From JANQRA01 sp035550735 (GTDB lineage Bacteria > Actinomycetota > Acidimicrobiia > Spongiisociales > ZC4RG35), in NCBI GenBank assembly GCA_035550735.1, contig DASZOM010000011.1, forward strand, positions 21,037 through 85,036: a stretch of DNA of 64,000 nucleotides, in the 5' to 3' direction. Under the pieces are notes generated by a model that did no database searches, had not been told where the DNA came from, and saw only the letters and a list, made by a program, of their open reading frames with translations. A program made the position numbers and the translations under genes. The first letter of the stretch is position 1, and each line of letters opens with the position of its first letter. This document shows, in pieces, positions 1 to 11,023 of this stretch.

Positions 1-844
1 TGAGCTTGACGGACGTGGGGGCGAAGCCCGGAGCCGACTGCTCGCGACGACCGACGAGCTCGTGGATCTGCTCCAGCCCGCGATGCCGGTCCCACCACAT
101 GGCGCCGACCACCCGGCCGACCAACCGTCCTTCCCCGGCCAACCGGAGGTATGCGGCGTGCACCTTCTCGTCGACGATCGCGTCCTGCCACCCGGTCACC
201 CCGTATCGCAACAGCTCCTCCTGGCCTCGGATCAGCCCTGCGGTCAGGTCGTCGACCGTGTCCTCGGGGGCATGACGCTCCACCAGCCTGATCGCCCCCT
301 CGTGAAGCGTGCCCTGGGGCGAGCCGTCCTCGAGACGTTCGATCCGCCCGTCGACCGGGTCGGGTGTCCCGGGGCCGATCCCGGCCGCCTCGAGTGCCCG
401 CGAGTTGGCCCAGGCCCCATGACCGTCGGTGTTGGTGAACAGGGCGGGCCGATCGGCCACCACGGCGTCGAGCGCCGTCCTCGAGGGACACCCTCGTGGG
501 AACCACGACTGCAGCCACCCGGAGCCGATGATCCATGGCAGCTCGGGATGATCGGCTGCGTACCCGGCGATCCGCTCCAGCGCCGATTCGGCGTCGTCGC
601 AGTCGTCGAAGTGGCACCGCAGCTTGTCGAGCCCGCTGCTGGCCGGGTGGACATGGGCATCGATGAACCCCGGGGTGGCCAGGGCGCCCTTCAGGTCGAT
701 GACCTCCGTGCCCGGGCCGATCGATGCCTCGGCTTCGGCGTCCAGGGCCGTGATCCGGTCACCGCTGGTGGCGACGGCGGTAACGAAGGGACGCGCCGGA
801 TCGGCGGTGAAGACACGGCCGCCACGCAGAACCAGGTCTGGCAC
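1..844 (-). CDS. Amidohydrolase, amidohydrolase-3/YtcJ-like (partial, C-terminus outside window)
   Basis: Metal-dependent hydrolase, probably acting on an amide or cyclic amide in the cytoplasm; the substrate cannot be read from the sequence. The visible 281 codons begin PDLVLRGGRVFTADP, the usual N-terminal beta-sandwich strand of the superfamily. Then come GFIDAHVHP, with the two metal-binding histidines, and FTNTDGHGAWANSRAL, typical of the YtcJ/amidohydrolase-3 branch. The gene runs off the left edge, so the C-terminal metal ligands are not seen. I chose GTG at 844 because it sits immediately before the conserved strand; no clear Shine-Dalgarno precedes it, only a weak GATACT box 9 nt upstream. 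It is divergent from the aminotransferase at 973, with about 128 bp between them. Confidence 0.85.
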   Translation of the reverse strand, partial: MPDLVLRGGRVFTADPARPFVTAVATSGDRITALDAEAEASIGPGTEVIDLKGALATPGFIDAHVHPASSGLDKLRCHFDDCDDAESALERIAGYAADHPELPWIIGSGWLQSWFPRGCPSRTALDAVVADRPALFTNTDGHGAWANSRALEAAGIGPGTPDPVDGRIERLEDGSPQGTLHEGAIRLVERHAPEDTVDDLTAGLIRGQEELLRYGVTGWQDAIVDEKVHAAYLRLAGEGRLVGRVVGAMWWDRHRGLEQIHELVGRREQSAPGFAPTSVKL

Positions 845-959
845 GATGGCGGGAGTATCGCTGGGTGGTGTCGGTCGTGCATCGACGAACCTCAGCGGTA
901 CGCCATTGCACAACGACGCGACCCCTGCCGTCCCCGGCGCGCACTCTCGGGGCCACAAC

Positions 960-965
960 TAGCCT
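960..965 (+). promoter_or_regulatory. -10 box TAGCCT, leaderless aminotransferase start
   Basis: TAGCCT fits the actinobacterial TANNNT -10 element. It lies 7 nt before ATG 973, so transcription would begin at or next to the start codon. No convincing -35 is visible. Confidence 0.5.
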
Positions 966-972
966 CACGGCC

Positions 973-2211
973 ATGGGATCTCTATGGCACCCCTTCGCCG
1001 ACATGTCCAAGGTGCAACATGCCCCATTCGTCATCGACCGGGGCGAGGGCATCTACGTCTACGACGAGGAGGGGAAGCGTTATCTCGACGCAGCCGCCTC
1101 GCTCTGGTACATGAACGTCGGTTACGGGAGAGAAGAGATCATCGAGGCGATGGCCGCCCAGGCTCGCAAGCTCCCCGCGTTCCACACCTTCATCGACTAC
1201 GGCACCCGGCCGGCGTTGGAGCTCGCGGACCGGATCGCCGCGGTGTCACCCGACCCGGCCTCCAAGGTCTTCTTCGGATCGGGCGGCTCCGATGCCGTGG
1301 ACACGGCCGCCAAGCTGGCTCGGCGTTACTTCAACGCCATCGGGCAGCCGGAGCGAACCGTCTTCATCGCCCGGGAGTGGGCGTATCACGGCATGCACTC
1401 CTATGGCACCACCCTCGGTGGCATGGAGCCCAACCGGCTCGGCTACGGCGGCGACCTGATCGCCGATGTGGTCCTCGTGCCCCATGACGATGCGGAGGCG
1501 GTGGAGAAGGCCGTCGACCATGCCGGCGCGGAGCGGGTGGCGGGCATCTTCGTCGAGGCGGTGATCGGCGCCGGTGGCATCCGTCCAGTCCCGCACGAGT
1601 ATCTGACCAGGGTGCGGGAGACGATCCGCCAGGCAGGAGGCCTCTACGTCTCCGATGAGGTGATCACCGGGTTCGGGAGGGTGGGCGACTGGTTCGCCGC
1701 CGGCAAGTTCGGGCTGGAGCCCGACCTGATGACCTTCGCCAAGGGAGTCACCTGCGGATACGCCCCACTGGGCGGTGTGGTCGCCGCGTCCCACATCGCC
1801 GAGCCCTTCTTCTCGACGCCGGGGTTGATCTTCCGTCACGGATACACGTACTCGGGCCACAGCGTCGCCTGTGTCGCCGGCCTGGCGGTGATGGACATCA
1901 TCGAGCGGGAAGGCCTCATCGAGCGCGCCGCAGCGCTGGAGGGCGAGATCTACGACACCCTCGCCCCGCTGGAGACACTCGACGTGGTCTCCAGCGTCCG
2001 TCGCGGGGTGGGCGCCCTCGCCGCCATCCAGCTCGAGCTGGGCGACGACGAGACGCTGCCGGCGCGCGCCGCTGCCGCCTGCCGGGAGGCCGGGGTGCTG
2101 ACCCGGGCGGTGGGAGGCGGCGGGCTCCAGGTGTCCCCACCCTTGACCATGACCGCGGAACAGGTCTCGGAGATGGCTCAGCTGTTCGAGGAGGGGCTTT
2201 CCCGCCTGTGA
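973..2211 (+). CDS. Class III PLP-dependent aminotransferase (omega-amino acid/amine:pyruvate type)
   Basis: Transfers the amino group of an omega-amino acid or amine to an oxo-acid acceptor using pyridoxal phosphate. The 412-residue product has the fold-type I signatures in order: GSGGSDAVD (phosphate loop, about 102-110), EAVIGAGG, the cofactor-binding Asp in SDEVITGFGR (D228), and the Schiff-base Lys in FAKGVTCGYAPLGG (K257). ATG 973 is preferred over an upstream in-frame GTG because homology-like sequence begins there (MGSLWHPFADM) and a -10 box lies 7 nt away. The stop overlaps the next gene's GTG by 4 nt, so aminotransferase and FAD oxidoreductase are translationally coupled. The pair suggests amine or polyamine breakdown, but the exact substrate is unknown. 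Confidence 0.92.
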   Translation: MGSLWHPFADMSKVQHAPFVIDRGEGIYVYDEEGKRYLDAAASLWYMNVGYGREEIIEAMAAQARKLPAFHTFIDYGTRPALELADRIAAVSPDPASKVFFGSGGSDAVDTAAKLARRYFNAIGQPERTVFIAREWAYHGMHSYGTTLGGMEPNRLGYGGDLIADVVLVPHDDAEAVEKAVDHAGAERVAGIFVEAVIGAGGIRPVPHEYLTRVRETIRQAGGLYVSDEVITGFGRVGDWFAAGKFGLEPDLMTFAKGVTCGYAPLGGVVAASHIAEPFFSTPGLIFRHGYTYSGHSVACVAGLAVMDIIEREGLIERAAALEGEIYDTLAPLETLDVVSSVRRGVGALAAIQLELGDDETLPARAAAACREAGVLTRAVGGGGLQVSPPLTMTAEQVSEMAQLFEEGLSRL

Positions 2212-3482
2212 ACCAATCCCCGTTCTGGGTGGACGACTTCCCGCGCCCGGAAGGGATCACGTCCGAGCTTCCGGCCGAGACCGACTACCTGGTCGTCGGC
2301 TCGGGCCTCACCGGTCTGAACGCGGCACTCCGTCTCGCCGGAGCGGGCAACTCCGTCGCCGTCGTCGACACCGGGGAGATCGCCGGGGGGGCCTCGAGCA
2401 TCAACGGGGGCATGGTTTCACCCGACGTCAAGGCGGGGGTGGACACCGTGTACTCCATCTACGGGCCCCAGATCGGCCACGAGATGTGGGCCTCGACGGT
2501 GCGCTCCGTCGATCTGGTGCGCGAGATCGCCACCCGGCCCGGGATCGACGCCCTGGTCCACGATGCGGGCATGCTCGCCCTGGGAAGAGGGGCGAAGCGG
2601 CTCCGGGCCTTCGACCGTCAGGTCGCCTGGTATCGGGAGAAGTTCGGTGTCGAGTGGGAGGTCGTCGACGCCCGCGACATCTCCAAGTACGTCGGGGGCG
2701 AGGCGTTCAACGTCGGCCTCTACGAGCCGGAGGGCTTTGGGGTGCATCCGGCCCGCCTCGTCTTCGGGCTGGCGCGGGAGGCGAGTCGCGCCGGGGTGAG
2801 CCTCACCCCGCATTGCGAGGCGACCTCGGTGCGGCGAAACGGCACCGGGTTCGAGGTCGAGACATCCTCGGGCCGAGTACGCGCCGGCAACGTGATCCTC
2901 GCCACCAACGGCTACACGACGAGGAGTCCGTCACGTCGCCTCGCCCGTCTCGTCGTGCCGGTCGGCTCCTACATAATCGTGACCGAGCCGCTGGGCCCGG
3001 ATCTCGCCTCCCGGATCTTCCCGGCCGAGGTGATGTCATACACCAAGCGGCGGCTCCTCCACTACATGCGTCGTACCCACGACGACCGCATCCTCCTCGG
3101 TGGGAGGAGGAGCCTGCACACCGATCTCGACCTCGCCGACTCGGCGGCCGACCTACGCGAAGCCCTGGTCTCCTATTGGCCCGAGCTCGCCGAGGTGGAG
3201 ATAACCCATGTGTGGGGGGGAAAGCTGGCCGTCCCCTTCGACCTGACCCCTCACATCGGCCAGATCGACGGGGTCTGGTACGCCCTGGGCTATGCCGGCC
3301 ATGGTGTCGGGCTCTCCTGCCAGCTCGGACACGAGCTCGCCGGGATGCTCCTGGGTGAGGACCCGCCCAGCGTGTACAGCCGGATCGAGCACAACGGGCG
3401 CTTCTACTACAACGGCACCAGGCCGTGGTTCCTCACGCCAGCTTCGCAGCTCTACCGCACCCTGGACCGGCTGGGGGTCTGA
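2208..3482 (+). CDS. FAD-dependent oxidoreductase, DAO family (PuuB/amine oxidase-like)
   Basis: Flavoprotein oxidase or dehydrogenase expected to oxidise a secondary or glutamylated amine, releasing aldehyde and amine. The 424-residue product opens with FWVDDFPRPEG, then the FAD Rossmann motif VVGSGLTGLNAALRLAGAG (about 30-48). GGASSINGGMVSPDVKAG follows the pattern of DAO enzymes of the PuuB/OrdL type, and the C-terminal ALGYAGHGVGLSCQLGHELA is the second FAD contact. GTG 2208 overlaps the aminotransferase stop (GTGA) and has GAGGAGGGG about 13-20 nt upstream. Its 3' end overlaps the convergent membrane-protein gene by 31 bp. In the known Puu pathway a GS-type ligase supplies the substrate; such a ligase lies 39 kb away in this window, so a link is only a suggestion. 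Confidence 0.88.
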   Translation: MNQSPFWVDDFPRPEGITSELPAETDYLVVGSGLTGLNAALRLAGAGNSVAVVDTGEIAGGASSINGGMVSPDVKAGVDTVYSIYGPQIGHEMWASTVRSVDLVREIATRPGIDALVHDAGMLALGRGAKRLRAFDRQVAWYREKFGVEWEVVDARDISKYVGGEAFNVGLYEPEGFGVHPARLVFGLAREASRAGVSLTPHCEATSVRRNGTGFEVETSSGRVRAGNVILATNGYTTRSPSRRLARLVVPVGSYIIVTEPLGPDLASRIFPAEVMSYTKRRLLHYMRRTHDDRILLGGRRSLHTDLDLADSAADLREALVSYWPELAEVEITHVWGGKLAVPFDLTPHIGQIDGVWYALGYAGHGVGLSCQLGHELAGMLLGEDPPSVYSRIEHNGRFYYNGTRPWFLTPASQLYRTLDRLGV

Positions 3483-4318
3483 GCCGTTCCCGCCGTGGTG
3501 CGGTCCCTCACGACCCGGATCGCAACATAGATGGAGACGGCGATCACCGCTGCCGCCAGACCCAGCTGGAAGGGCACGATCCATTTCGACCCGGCAATGG
3601 CCGCCAGCGTCTCGCGCACCGGAGCCCTGCCCCCATCCGGGGCGAGCACCCAGGAGCCGATCCGAAGGAGAAGCCCGAAGCTGAGGCCCCCAACCGCGAT
3701 CCGGGTCACCAGGCTGCGCAGAGCGATCGTCCGATCATCGGACACCGCCAGATAGCCGGTGCCGAAGATCATCAGGCCCACCATGGCGAGCAGGGAGGCG
3801 GTGCCGAGATGCGTGGCGGTGCCGGAGTTGGGCCCGACCATCGCGTCCGATCCGGGCTCACGGATCTCCAGGGGATCCAGACCCTCGGCGACTTGGGTCA
3901 CTTGGGCCTCGCTGACGGCGATACCCATGCCGTTCAGCCCCGCGGTGACCTCGGGGATTGCGGGGGCGACCAGACCCCGCATGTCGATGGAGGAGCCGGC
4001 CGGGTCGGGAGAGGCTGCGGCGGCCACCACCTCGATGGCGAGACGGTCGAGGGTGCCGCCGACCTGTGACGAGTTGATGAAGTAGTCGACGGCGGGGTCC
4101 ACCAGCGAAGCCTCGACACCGCCTTCGACCATCTCCTCGGCCATCCAGTCGGTGAGGAACCCCACGACCAGGTCGGAGCGAGCCATCGGAGCCAGCGACT
4201 CACCGAGGGTCTCGGTGTCGATGACCACGGCCCGTCCCCACAGCGAGGCGAACAGGACAGAGAGGCAGATGCCGAACCCCCACCCGAAGAAGTGGAGACC
4301 CGACCTGCGAGCGGTCAA
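3452..4318 (-). CDS. Membrane protein of unknown function, downstream of mrp
   Basis: Unrecognised 288-residue integral membrane protein. A first hydrophobic segment (about 9-29) is followed by an extracytoplasmic stretch of about 125 residues rich in acidic and small residues. Three more segments follow (near LLAMVGLMIFGTGYLAV, IAVGGLSFGLLLRIGSWVL and LGLAAAVIAVSIYVAIRVV), ending in a basic Ser/Thr-rich tail. The start is TTG at 4318, sharing TTGA with the stop of mrp, so the two genes form a coupled operon. The arrangement resembles small membrane proteins found beside Mrp in actinobacteria, but no function can be assigned. The 3' end overlaps the opposite-strand oxidoreductase gene by 31 bp with no terminator visible. 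Confidence 0.8.
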   Translation of the reverse strand: MTARRSGLHFFGWGFGICLSVLFASLWGRAVVIDTETLGESLAPMARSDLVVGFLTDWMAEEMVEGGVEASLVDPAVDYFINSSQVGGTLDRLAIEVVAAAASPDPAGSSIDMRGLVAPAIPEVTAGLNGMGIAVSEAQVTQVAEGLDPLEIREPGSDAMVGPNSGTATHLGTASLLAMVGLMIFGTGYLAVSDDRTIALRSLVTRIAVGGLSFGLLLRIGSWVLAPDGGRAPVRETLAAIAGSKWIVPFQLGLAAAVIAVSIYVAIRVVRDRTTAGTAQTPSRSRVR

Positions 4319-5397
4319 TTGATCACCAGGGCAGGGTTGGTTCGCACCCGGGGCTTCTTCGCCGCCACCGCCTCGGCGAGCTGGTCGATGGCGTCGGCGG
4401 CTTCCGATCCGGGGGCAGCGATCGCCACCGGCCGGCCCTCGTCCGCGCCACGACCCATTGCCGGCAGGAGCGGGATCCGCGCCATGAGGTCGACGCCGAT
4501 CTCGTCGGCGAGTGCCTGTCCCCCACCCGACCCGAACGGCTCGTAGCGCTTGCCGTCGTCACCGGTGAACCACGACATGTTCTCCACCACCCCGATCACC
4601 TCCTGGTCGACCTCGGCAGCCATCAGCGCAGCCCTGCGTGCGACCCGTTGCGCGGTGGGCTGTGGTGTGGTGGCGATCACCACCTGGGCGCGAGGAAGGA
4701 ACTGGGACATCGAGATGGCGATGTCGCCTGTCCCCGGGGGCATGTCGACGATCAGGAAGTCGAGGTCGTCCCAGAAGACATCCTTGAGGAACTGCTCGAT
4801 CGCCTTGTGCAGCATCGGTCCCCGCCAGATGACCGCCTTGTCGTCACCCACGAAGTAGTCCATCGACATCACCTTCACCCGATGGGCGACCGGGGGGACG
4901 ATCATCCCGCCCATCATCACCGGCGCCTCGGACACACCGAGCATGGTCGGGATGGAGAAACCCCAGATGTCGCCGTCGACGATGCCCACCTTGCGCCCGG
5001 AGCGGGCGACGGCGACGGCCAGGTTGGCCGAGATGGAGGATTTGCCCACCCCACCCTTGCCGGAGGCGATGGCCACCACCCTGGTGGCGGAGCCAGGCTC
5101 CCCGATCCCGGGACCGGCCTTGGCCTTGAGGTCCTCCATCCAGGACTGCTCCCGGTCCTCGTCCATCACCTCGACGTCGACATCGGCGCCGGAGGCGTGT
5201 GGGGCGAGGGCCTCACGGAGCAGGGAGTTGAGGACGTCGGTCCGGGTGGCAGCGGGAAGGACGAGCCCGACCTTGACCCCACCAATCAGCTTCTTCTCGA
5301 CTGAGCGGACCAACCCGAGGTCGCCAAGGGTCCGGCCCACGATCAGGGGCGATTCGATGGACGCGACGGCATCGTGCAAGGTTGTCTGGTCGACCAT
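4315..5397 (-). CDS. mrp: Mrp/NBP35-type Fe-S cluster carrier ATPase
   Basis: P-loop ATPase thought to hold and deliver iron-sulfur clusters to apoproteins in the cytosol. The 360-residue product has an N-terminal MIP18/DUF59-like domain (about 1-85) and the deviant Walker A GKGGVGKS at 113-120. VDGDIWGFSIPTMLG, DFLIVDMPPGTGD and ATTPQPTAQRVARR are hallmark Mrp motifs. The CxxC pair that ligates the cluster in many Mrp proteins is absent: the equivalent loop reads ENMSWFTGDDGKRYEPFG. The start ATG follows GTAGGGGATTCGG, which can serve as a Shine-Dalgarno. It is divergent from a SufR-like regulator and followed by a coupled membrane-protein gene, so iron-sulfur control of this pair is plausible. 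Confidence 0.93.
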   Translation of the reverse strand: MVDQTTLHDAVASIESPLIVGRTLGDLGLVRSVEKKLIGGVKVGLVLPAATRTDVLNSLLREALAPHASGADVDVEVMDEDREQSWMEDLKAKAGPGIGEPGSATRVVAIASGKGGVGKSSISANLAVAVARSGRKVGIVDGDIWGFSIPTMLGVSEAPVMMGGMIVPPVAHRVKVMSMDYFVGDDKAVIWRGPMLHKAIEQFLKDVFWDDLDFLIVDMPPGTGDIAISMSQFLPRAQVVIATTPQPTAQRVARRAALMAAEVDQEVIGVVENMSWFTGDDGKRYEPFGSGGGQALADEIGVDLMARIPLLPAMGRGADEGRPVAIAAPGSEAADAIDQLAEAVAAKKPRVRTNPALVIN

Positions 5398-5439
5398 CCG
5401 AATCCCCTACGGCCACAGTGGTTAGAAGGCCTCCGAAAC

Positions 5440-5445
5440 TATAGT
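5440..5445 (+). promoter_or_regulatory. -10 box TATAGT upstream of SufR-like gene
   Basis: TATAGT is the best -10 match in the mrp/regulator divergent region. A start site about 7 nt downstream falls between the candidate TTG (5447) and ATG (5468), which favours the ATG. Confidence 0.45.
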
Positions 5446-5467
5446 TTTGACCGATCCCTACCTCCCC

Positions 5468-6175
5468 ATGGACAGAGACACCCTCGACAGCCGCATCTCC
5501 GATCTGACCTCGTCGCTGGGCGATCCGACACGACGCGCCATCTACATCGCGGTACGGGAGTCGGCCGAGCCCATGACCACCTCCAAGGTGGCCGTTCTCT
5601 TCGACATCCACCCCAATGTGGCGCGCCACCATCTCGACCGTCTCGCCGACGACGGGTATCTCAAGGTCAGCCATCTCCGTCGCACCGGCGGGCCGGGGGC
5701 CGGGCGCCCCGCCAAGGCCTACGAGCCAACCAACAAGGAAGTCTCGGTGCACTTCGCCCCCCGTCGCTTCGAGATGCTCACCGAGATGCTGTTCCAGGTG
5801 CTCGAGGAGGTGTCGCCGCCGGACGTCGCCGAGGTGGCAGAACGGGTCGGCCGCGCCTACGGCAAGAAGCTCGCCACCGAGATCGGGGCACCGAGCGAGC
5901 CCGGCTACGACGAGGCCGTGCAGGCCGTGGCCAGCGCCATGACAGGGCTCGGCTTCTCGGTGGACCCGGACATCGAGGGACAGCGGCTGCTCACCTCGCA
6001 CTGCCCCTTCGGGGAAACCGCGACCGAGCATCCCGAGGTGATCTGCTCGCTCGACCGCGGCATCGTGGCCGGCCTCTTCGGGGCGTTGTCGGTGCCGTGC
6101 AACCCCGTGGTCTTCCCGCATCAGGCCCCAGAGGAGAACTGCATCACCCAGGTGCCGGTGACGATCGGCGGCTGA
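5468..6175 (+). CDS. SufR-like HTH transcriptional regulator with four-cysteine C-terminal cluster
   Basis: DNA-binding regulator of the SufR/COG2345 type. An N-terminal winged helix (about 8-75, with DPTRRAIYIAV and HPNVARHHLDRLADDGYLK) is followed by a C-terminal domain with Cys at 179, 193, 211 and 225 in the contexts SHCPFG, EVICSLD, VPCNPV and EENCITQV. In characterised SufR proteins such cysteines hold an Fe-S cluster that senses iron or oxidative stress. The product is 235 residues from ATG 5468. A TTG at 5447 would add seven residues but lies upstream of the start site expected from TATAGT. It is divergent from mrp and 57 bp upstream of aconitase, both Fe-S related; the true suf operon partner (sufB) is at 37 kb. 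Confidence 0.88.
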   Translation: MDRDTLDSRISDLTSSLGDPTRRAIYIAVRESAEPMTTSKVAVLFDIHPNVARHHLDRLADDGYLKVSHLRRTGGPGAGRPAKAYEPTNKEVSVHFAPRRFEMLTEMLFQVLEEVSPPDVAEVAERVGRAYGKKLATEIGAPSEPGYDEAVQAVASAMTGLGFSVDPDIEGQRLLTSHCPFGETATEHPEVICSLDRGIVAGLFGALSVPCNPVVFPHQAPEENCITQVPVTIGG

Positions 6176-6196
6176 AGCCAGACACCGCGGCGTCGT

Positions 6197-6218
6197 TAGG
6201 CTCAGGGAGGAAACTCCT
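6197..6218 (+). promoter_or_regulatory. acnA promoter TAGGCT and leader hairpin
   Basis: TAGGCT at 6197-6202 is a TANNNT -10 box. The predicted transcript starts just before a GGAG-GAAA-CTCC mini-hairpin with a GNRA loop. The Shine-Dalgarno GAGAGG follows, 7 nt before ATG 6233, so this mRNA has a short leader. Confidence 0.4.
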
Positions 6219-6232
6219 TCGAGAGGCTTGAA

Positions 6233-8951
<2,719 letters not shown>

Positions 8952-8959
<8 letters not shown>

Positions 8960-9473
8960 CAGCGACCCCGGCCCACTGCCCAGACCGACGCTCCGGCTGA
9001 CCGGGATATTCCTGTTCGTCGTCCTGGCGGGGCTCGGTGTGGCCTGGCTCCTACGAGGCGGCGATGCCGCGGTGGCGGCGGTCGGCGGTGAAGCCCCAGA
9101 CTTCACCGTGGAGCTGATCGAGGGCGGCACATTCACCCTCTCCGAGTCACGGGGACGGCCAGTGGTCGTCAATCTCTGGGCTTCCTGGTGCGCCCCGTGT
9201 CGCACCGAGATCCCCGACATCTCGGCATACGCCGATGCCAATCCCGAGGTGGATGTGATCGGAGTGGCGGTGAGGGACGTCGAGGGAGACGCCCGCGCCT
9301 TCGCCGACGGCATCGGGGCCTCCTATCCGCTCGCCCTGGGCACGCCCCAGGTCGAGGACGCCTACCCGTCGATAGGCCTGCCGGCGACGTACGTGATCGA
9401 CGCCGACGGCGTGGTCGTCGAGGTCGTCAACGGGGTGGTCGACGAGGAGATGCTCGAACAGCTCGTCAGCTGA
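8952..9473 (+). CDS. Membrane-anchored TlpA/ResA-like thioredoxin, probable CTG start
   Basis: Periplasm-facing thiol:disulfide oxidoreductase. The thioredoxin fold contains the active site WASWCAPCR, preceded by PDFTVELIEGGTFTLSESRGR as in ResA/TlpA. The hydrophobic anchor LTGIFLFVVLAGLGVAWLL begins before the first ordinary start codon: GTG 9039 falls inside it. The only codon that keeps the anchor whole and has a ribosome site is CTG at 8952, preceded by GAGGAGG (8938-8944) with a 7-nt spacer. That gives 173 residues, with MTDSDPGPLPRPTLR as a cytoplasmic tail and an 8-bp overlap with acnA. A shorter form from GTG 9039 (144 residues) is the alternative. It may serve cytochrome maturation or general disulfide reduction. 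Confidence 0.72.
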
Positions 9474-10164
9474 ACTTGGCCTGGTGCAGCCGCACGTAGT
9501 CCAGGTTGGGCCCTTCCACCATCTCGGCCCAGACGACCAGACGCTGCCGCGCCGAGAACTTGGGATGACAGGTGGTCAGGGTGAGCCAACCGCCCGGACG
9601 GGGGTCGATGACCCAGACGTCGGTGGGGGCGACGATGGCGACCTCGCGAACCTCGTAGACGTGGGTGCCGGACGAAGAGGACACCTGGATTCGATCACCC
9701 TGCTCGAGCAGGTCGAAGTCGAAGAATGGCCGGCCGTAGGTGGTGCGGTGCCCCGAGATGACGGCGTTGCCGGGCTGTCCAGGCAGTGGAGTCTTTGGCA
9801 TGTGCCCCGGCCCGAGGCTGAGTGTCTCCCTGTCGACCCCCTCGTAGACCACCACGTCCTCCAGACCCAGCTTCGGGATCGTCATGAAGGCGAAGGACTC
9901 GCCCCTGGCCACGGGGTCCTCGTTGACGAGTGTGACTCGATCGGGGAAGCTCGGGCTCGGCACGCCATCGAGGAACTCCTCCGGGTCGATCGTCTCCGTT
10001 ACCGGTGTCGCTCCTGCCAGGTCGCTCTCCAGGTCCCGCGCCGCCTCGGCCTGACTGCCGGCGTTGATCCAGTCGGTGACGTAGAGCTGCCAGCCCAGAT
10101 AACCGAAGACGAAGACTCCGCACCAGATCAGTGCCCATCCTGCCACCTGAATCCTGTAGCGCAT
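9466..10164 (-). CDS. Class E/D-type sortase
   Basis: Membrane-anchored cysteine transpeptidase that links exported proteins to the cell wall. The 232-residue product has one N-terminal membrane helix (about 7-27). The sortase barrel contains the catalytic His in VISGHRTTYG (H139), Cys in TLTTCHPKF (C199) and an Arg in SARQRLVV (R206 or R208). ATG 10164 has TAGCCT 8 nt upstream, arguing for a leaderless mRNA and against longer in-frame starts. No LPXTG/LAXTG-bearing substrate is visible in this window, so it is probably a housekeeping enzyme acting on proteins encoded elsewhere. Its 3' end overlaps the convergent thioredoxin-like gene by 8 bp. Confidence 0.9.
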   Translation of the reverse strand: MRYRIQVAGWALIWCGVFVFGYLGWQLYVTDWINAGSQAEAARDLESDLAGATPVTETIDPEEFLDGVPSPSFPDRVTLVNEDPVARGESFAFMTIPKLGLEDVVVYEGVDRETLSLGPGHMPKTPLPGQPGNAVISGHRTTYGRPFFDFDLLEQGDRIQVSSSSGTHVYEVREVAIVAPTDVWVIDPRPGGWLTLTTCHPKFSARQRLVVWAEMVEGPNLDYVRLHQAKFS

Positions 10165-10172
10165 CGACGGAG

Positions 10173-10178
10173 AGGCTA
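10173..10178 (-). promoter_or_regulatory. -10 box TAGCCT, leaderless sortase start
   Basis: TAGCCT on the minus strand, 8 nt before ATG 10164; it fits TANNNT. It lies in the 37-bp gap after the enoyl-CoA hydratase stop. Confidence 0.5.
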
Positions 10179-10201
10179 AAGGCGGCGCCCAATATGACCA
10201 G

Positions 10202-10972
10202 TCAGCGGCCCGACCACTCCGGGGGGCGCTTCTCGACGAATGCACGCACCCCTTCGCCGGCATCGTCGGTGAGCGCGATCTCTGTCAGACCACCTTGAAG
10301 CCGATCGAGGGAGGTGTCGAAGTCGAGATCGGTCACCCCGTAGAAGGAGTCCTTCCCCAGCATCAGGGCTGCCTGGCTGAGGGCACCCAGTGCGGCGACG
10401 GTCTCGGAGACCGCATCGTCGAGCTCGTCCCGAGCGACCACCCGGCTCACCGCCCCCCATCTGAGCGCCTCCTCCGGTGTGATCAGCCTGCCGGTGAGCA
10501 TCATCTCGAGGACGGCCTTGCGTGGCATGCTCCTGGCCAGGACGGCGGAGATCATCATCGGCCAGAGCCCGACCTTGACCTCGCTGGTCCCCAACTTGGC
10601 GTCGTCGACGCAGATCGTGATGTCACACGCCACGGCGAGGCCGAAACCACCGGCGATGGCATGCCCGTTGACCCGGGCCAACGTCGGCTTGCCTCCCCGT
10701 GTCATCAGACGGAAGAGGTCGGCGAGGTCACCCCTGGCCCGATGCTGGGCAACCGGGTCGTCGACGAAGGAGCCGGAGAGGTCGCCTCCGGCACAGAAGG
10801 CCCTGTCCCCGGCCCCGGTGTAGACGATCACGCGGACCCCGGGGTCGTCCACTGCCGAACGGGTGTGCTCGAGGAGACCGGCCATGGTCTCGATCGACAT
10901 CGGGTTGCTCCGCTCCGGGTCGTCGATCGTGATGGTGGCCGAGTGCCCGGCCACCTCGTAGGTCACTGGCAT
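10202..10972 (-). CDS. Enoyl-CoA hydratase/isomerase family protein
   Basis: Crotonase-fold enzyme acting on acyl-CoA thioesters. The 256-residue product shows the oxyanion-hole segments GAGDRAFCAGGDLSGSF and NGHAIAGGFGLAVACDITIC, plus GTSEVKVGLWPMM. The position that carries a catalytic Glu in many hydratases (EVKVGL) is present, but the second acidic residue is not obvious, so the reaction could be hydration or isomerisation. The start is ATG 10972, with GTGGGAAAA immediately upstream; a longer in-frame start at 11002 would add unconserved sequence. It is divergent from the DUF5317 gene. No fatty-acid neighbour helps narrow the substrate. Confidence 0.88.
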   Translation of the reverse strand: MPVTYEVAGHSATITIDDPERSNPMSIETMAGLLEHTRSAVDDPGVRVIVYTGAGDRAFCAGGDLSGSFVDDPVAQHRARGDLADLFRLMTRGGKPTLARVNGHAIAGGFGLAVACDITICVDDAKLGTSEVKVGLWPMMISAVLARSMPRKAVLEMMLTGRLITPEEALRWGAVSRVVARDELDDAVSETVAALGALSQAALMLGKDSFYGVTDLDFDTSLDRLQGGLTEIALTDDAGEGVRAFVEKRPPEWSGR

Positions 10973-11023
10973 TTTTCCCACTCTCGGGGTACGGGATCGC
11001 ACACGATTAGCGTTCGCCGACCC

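Noticed and set aside
5447..5467. TTG 5447 as start of the SufR-like regulator
   Set aside because: It lies 1 nt past the TATAGT -10 box, before any plausible start site; ATG 5468 is compatible.
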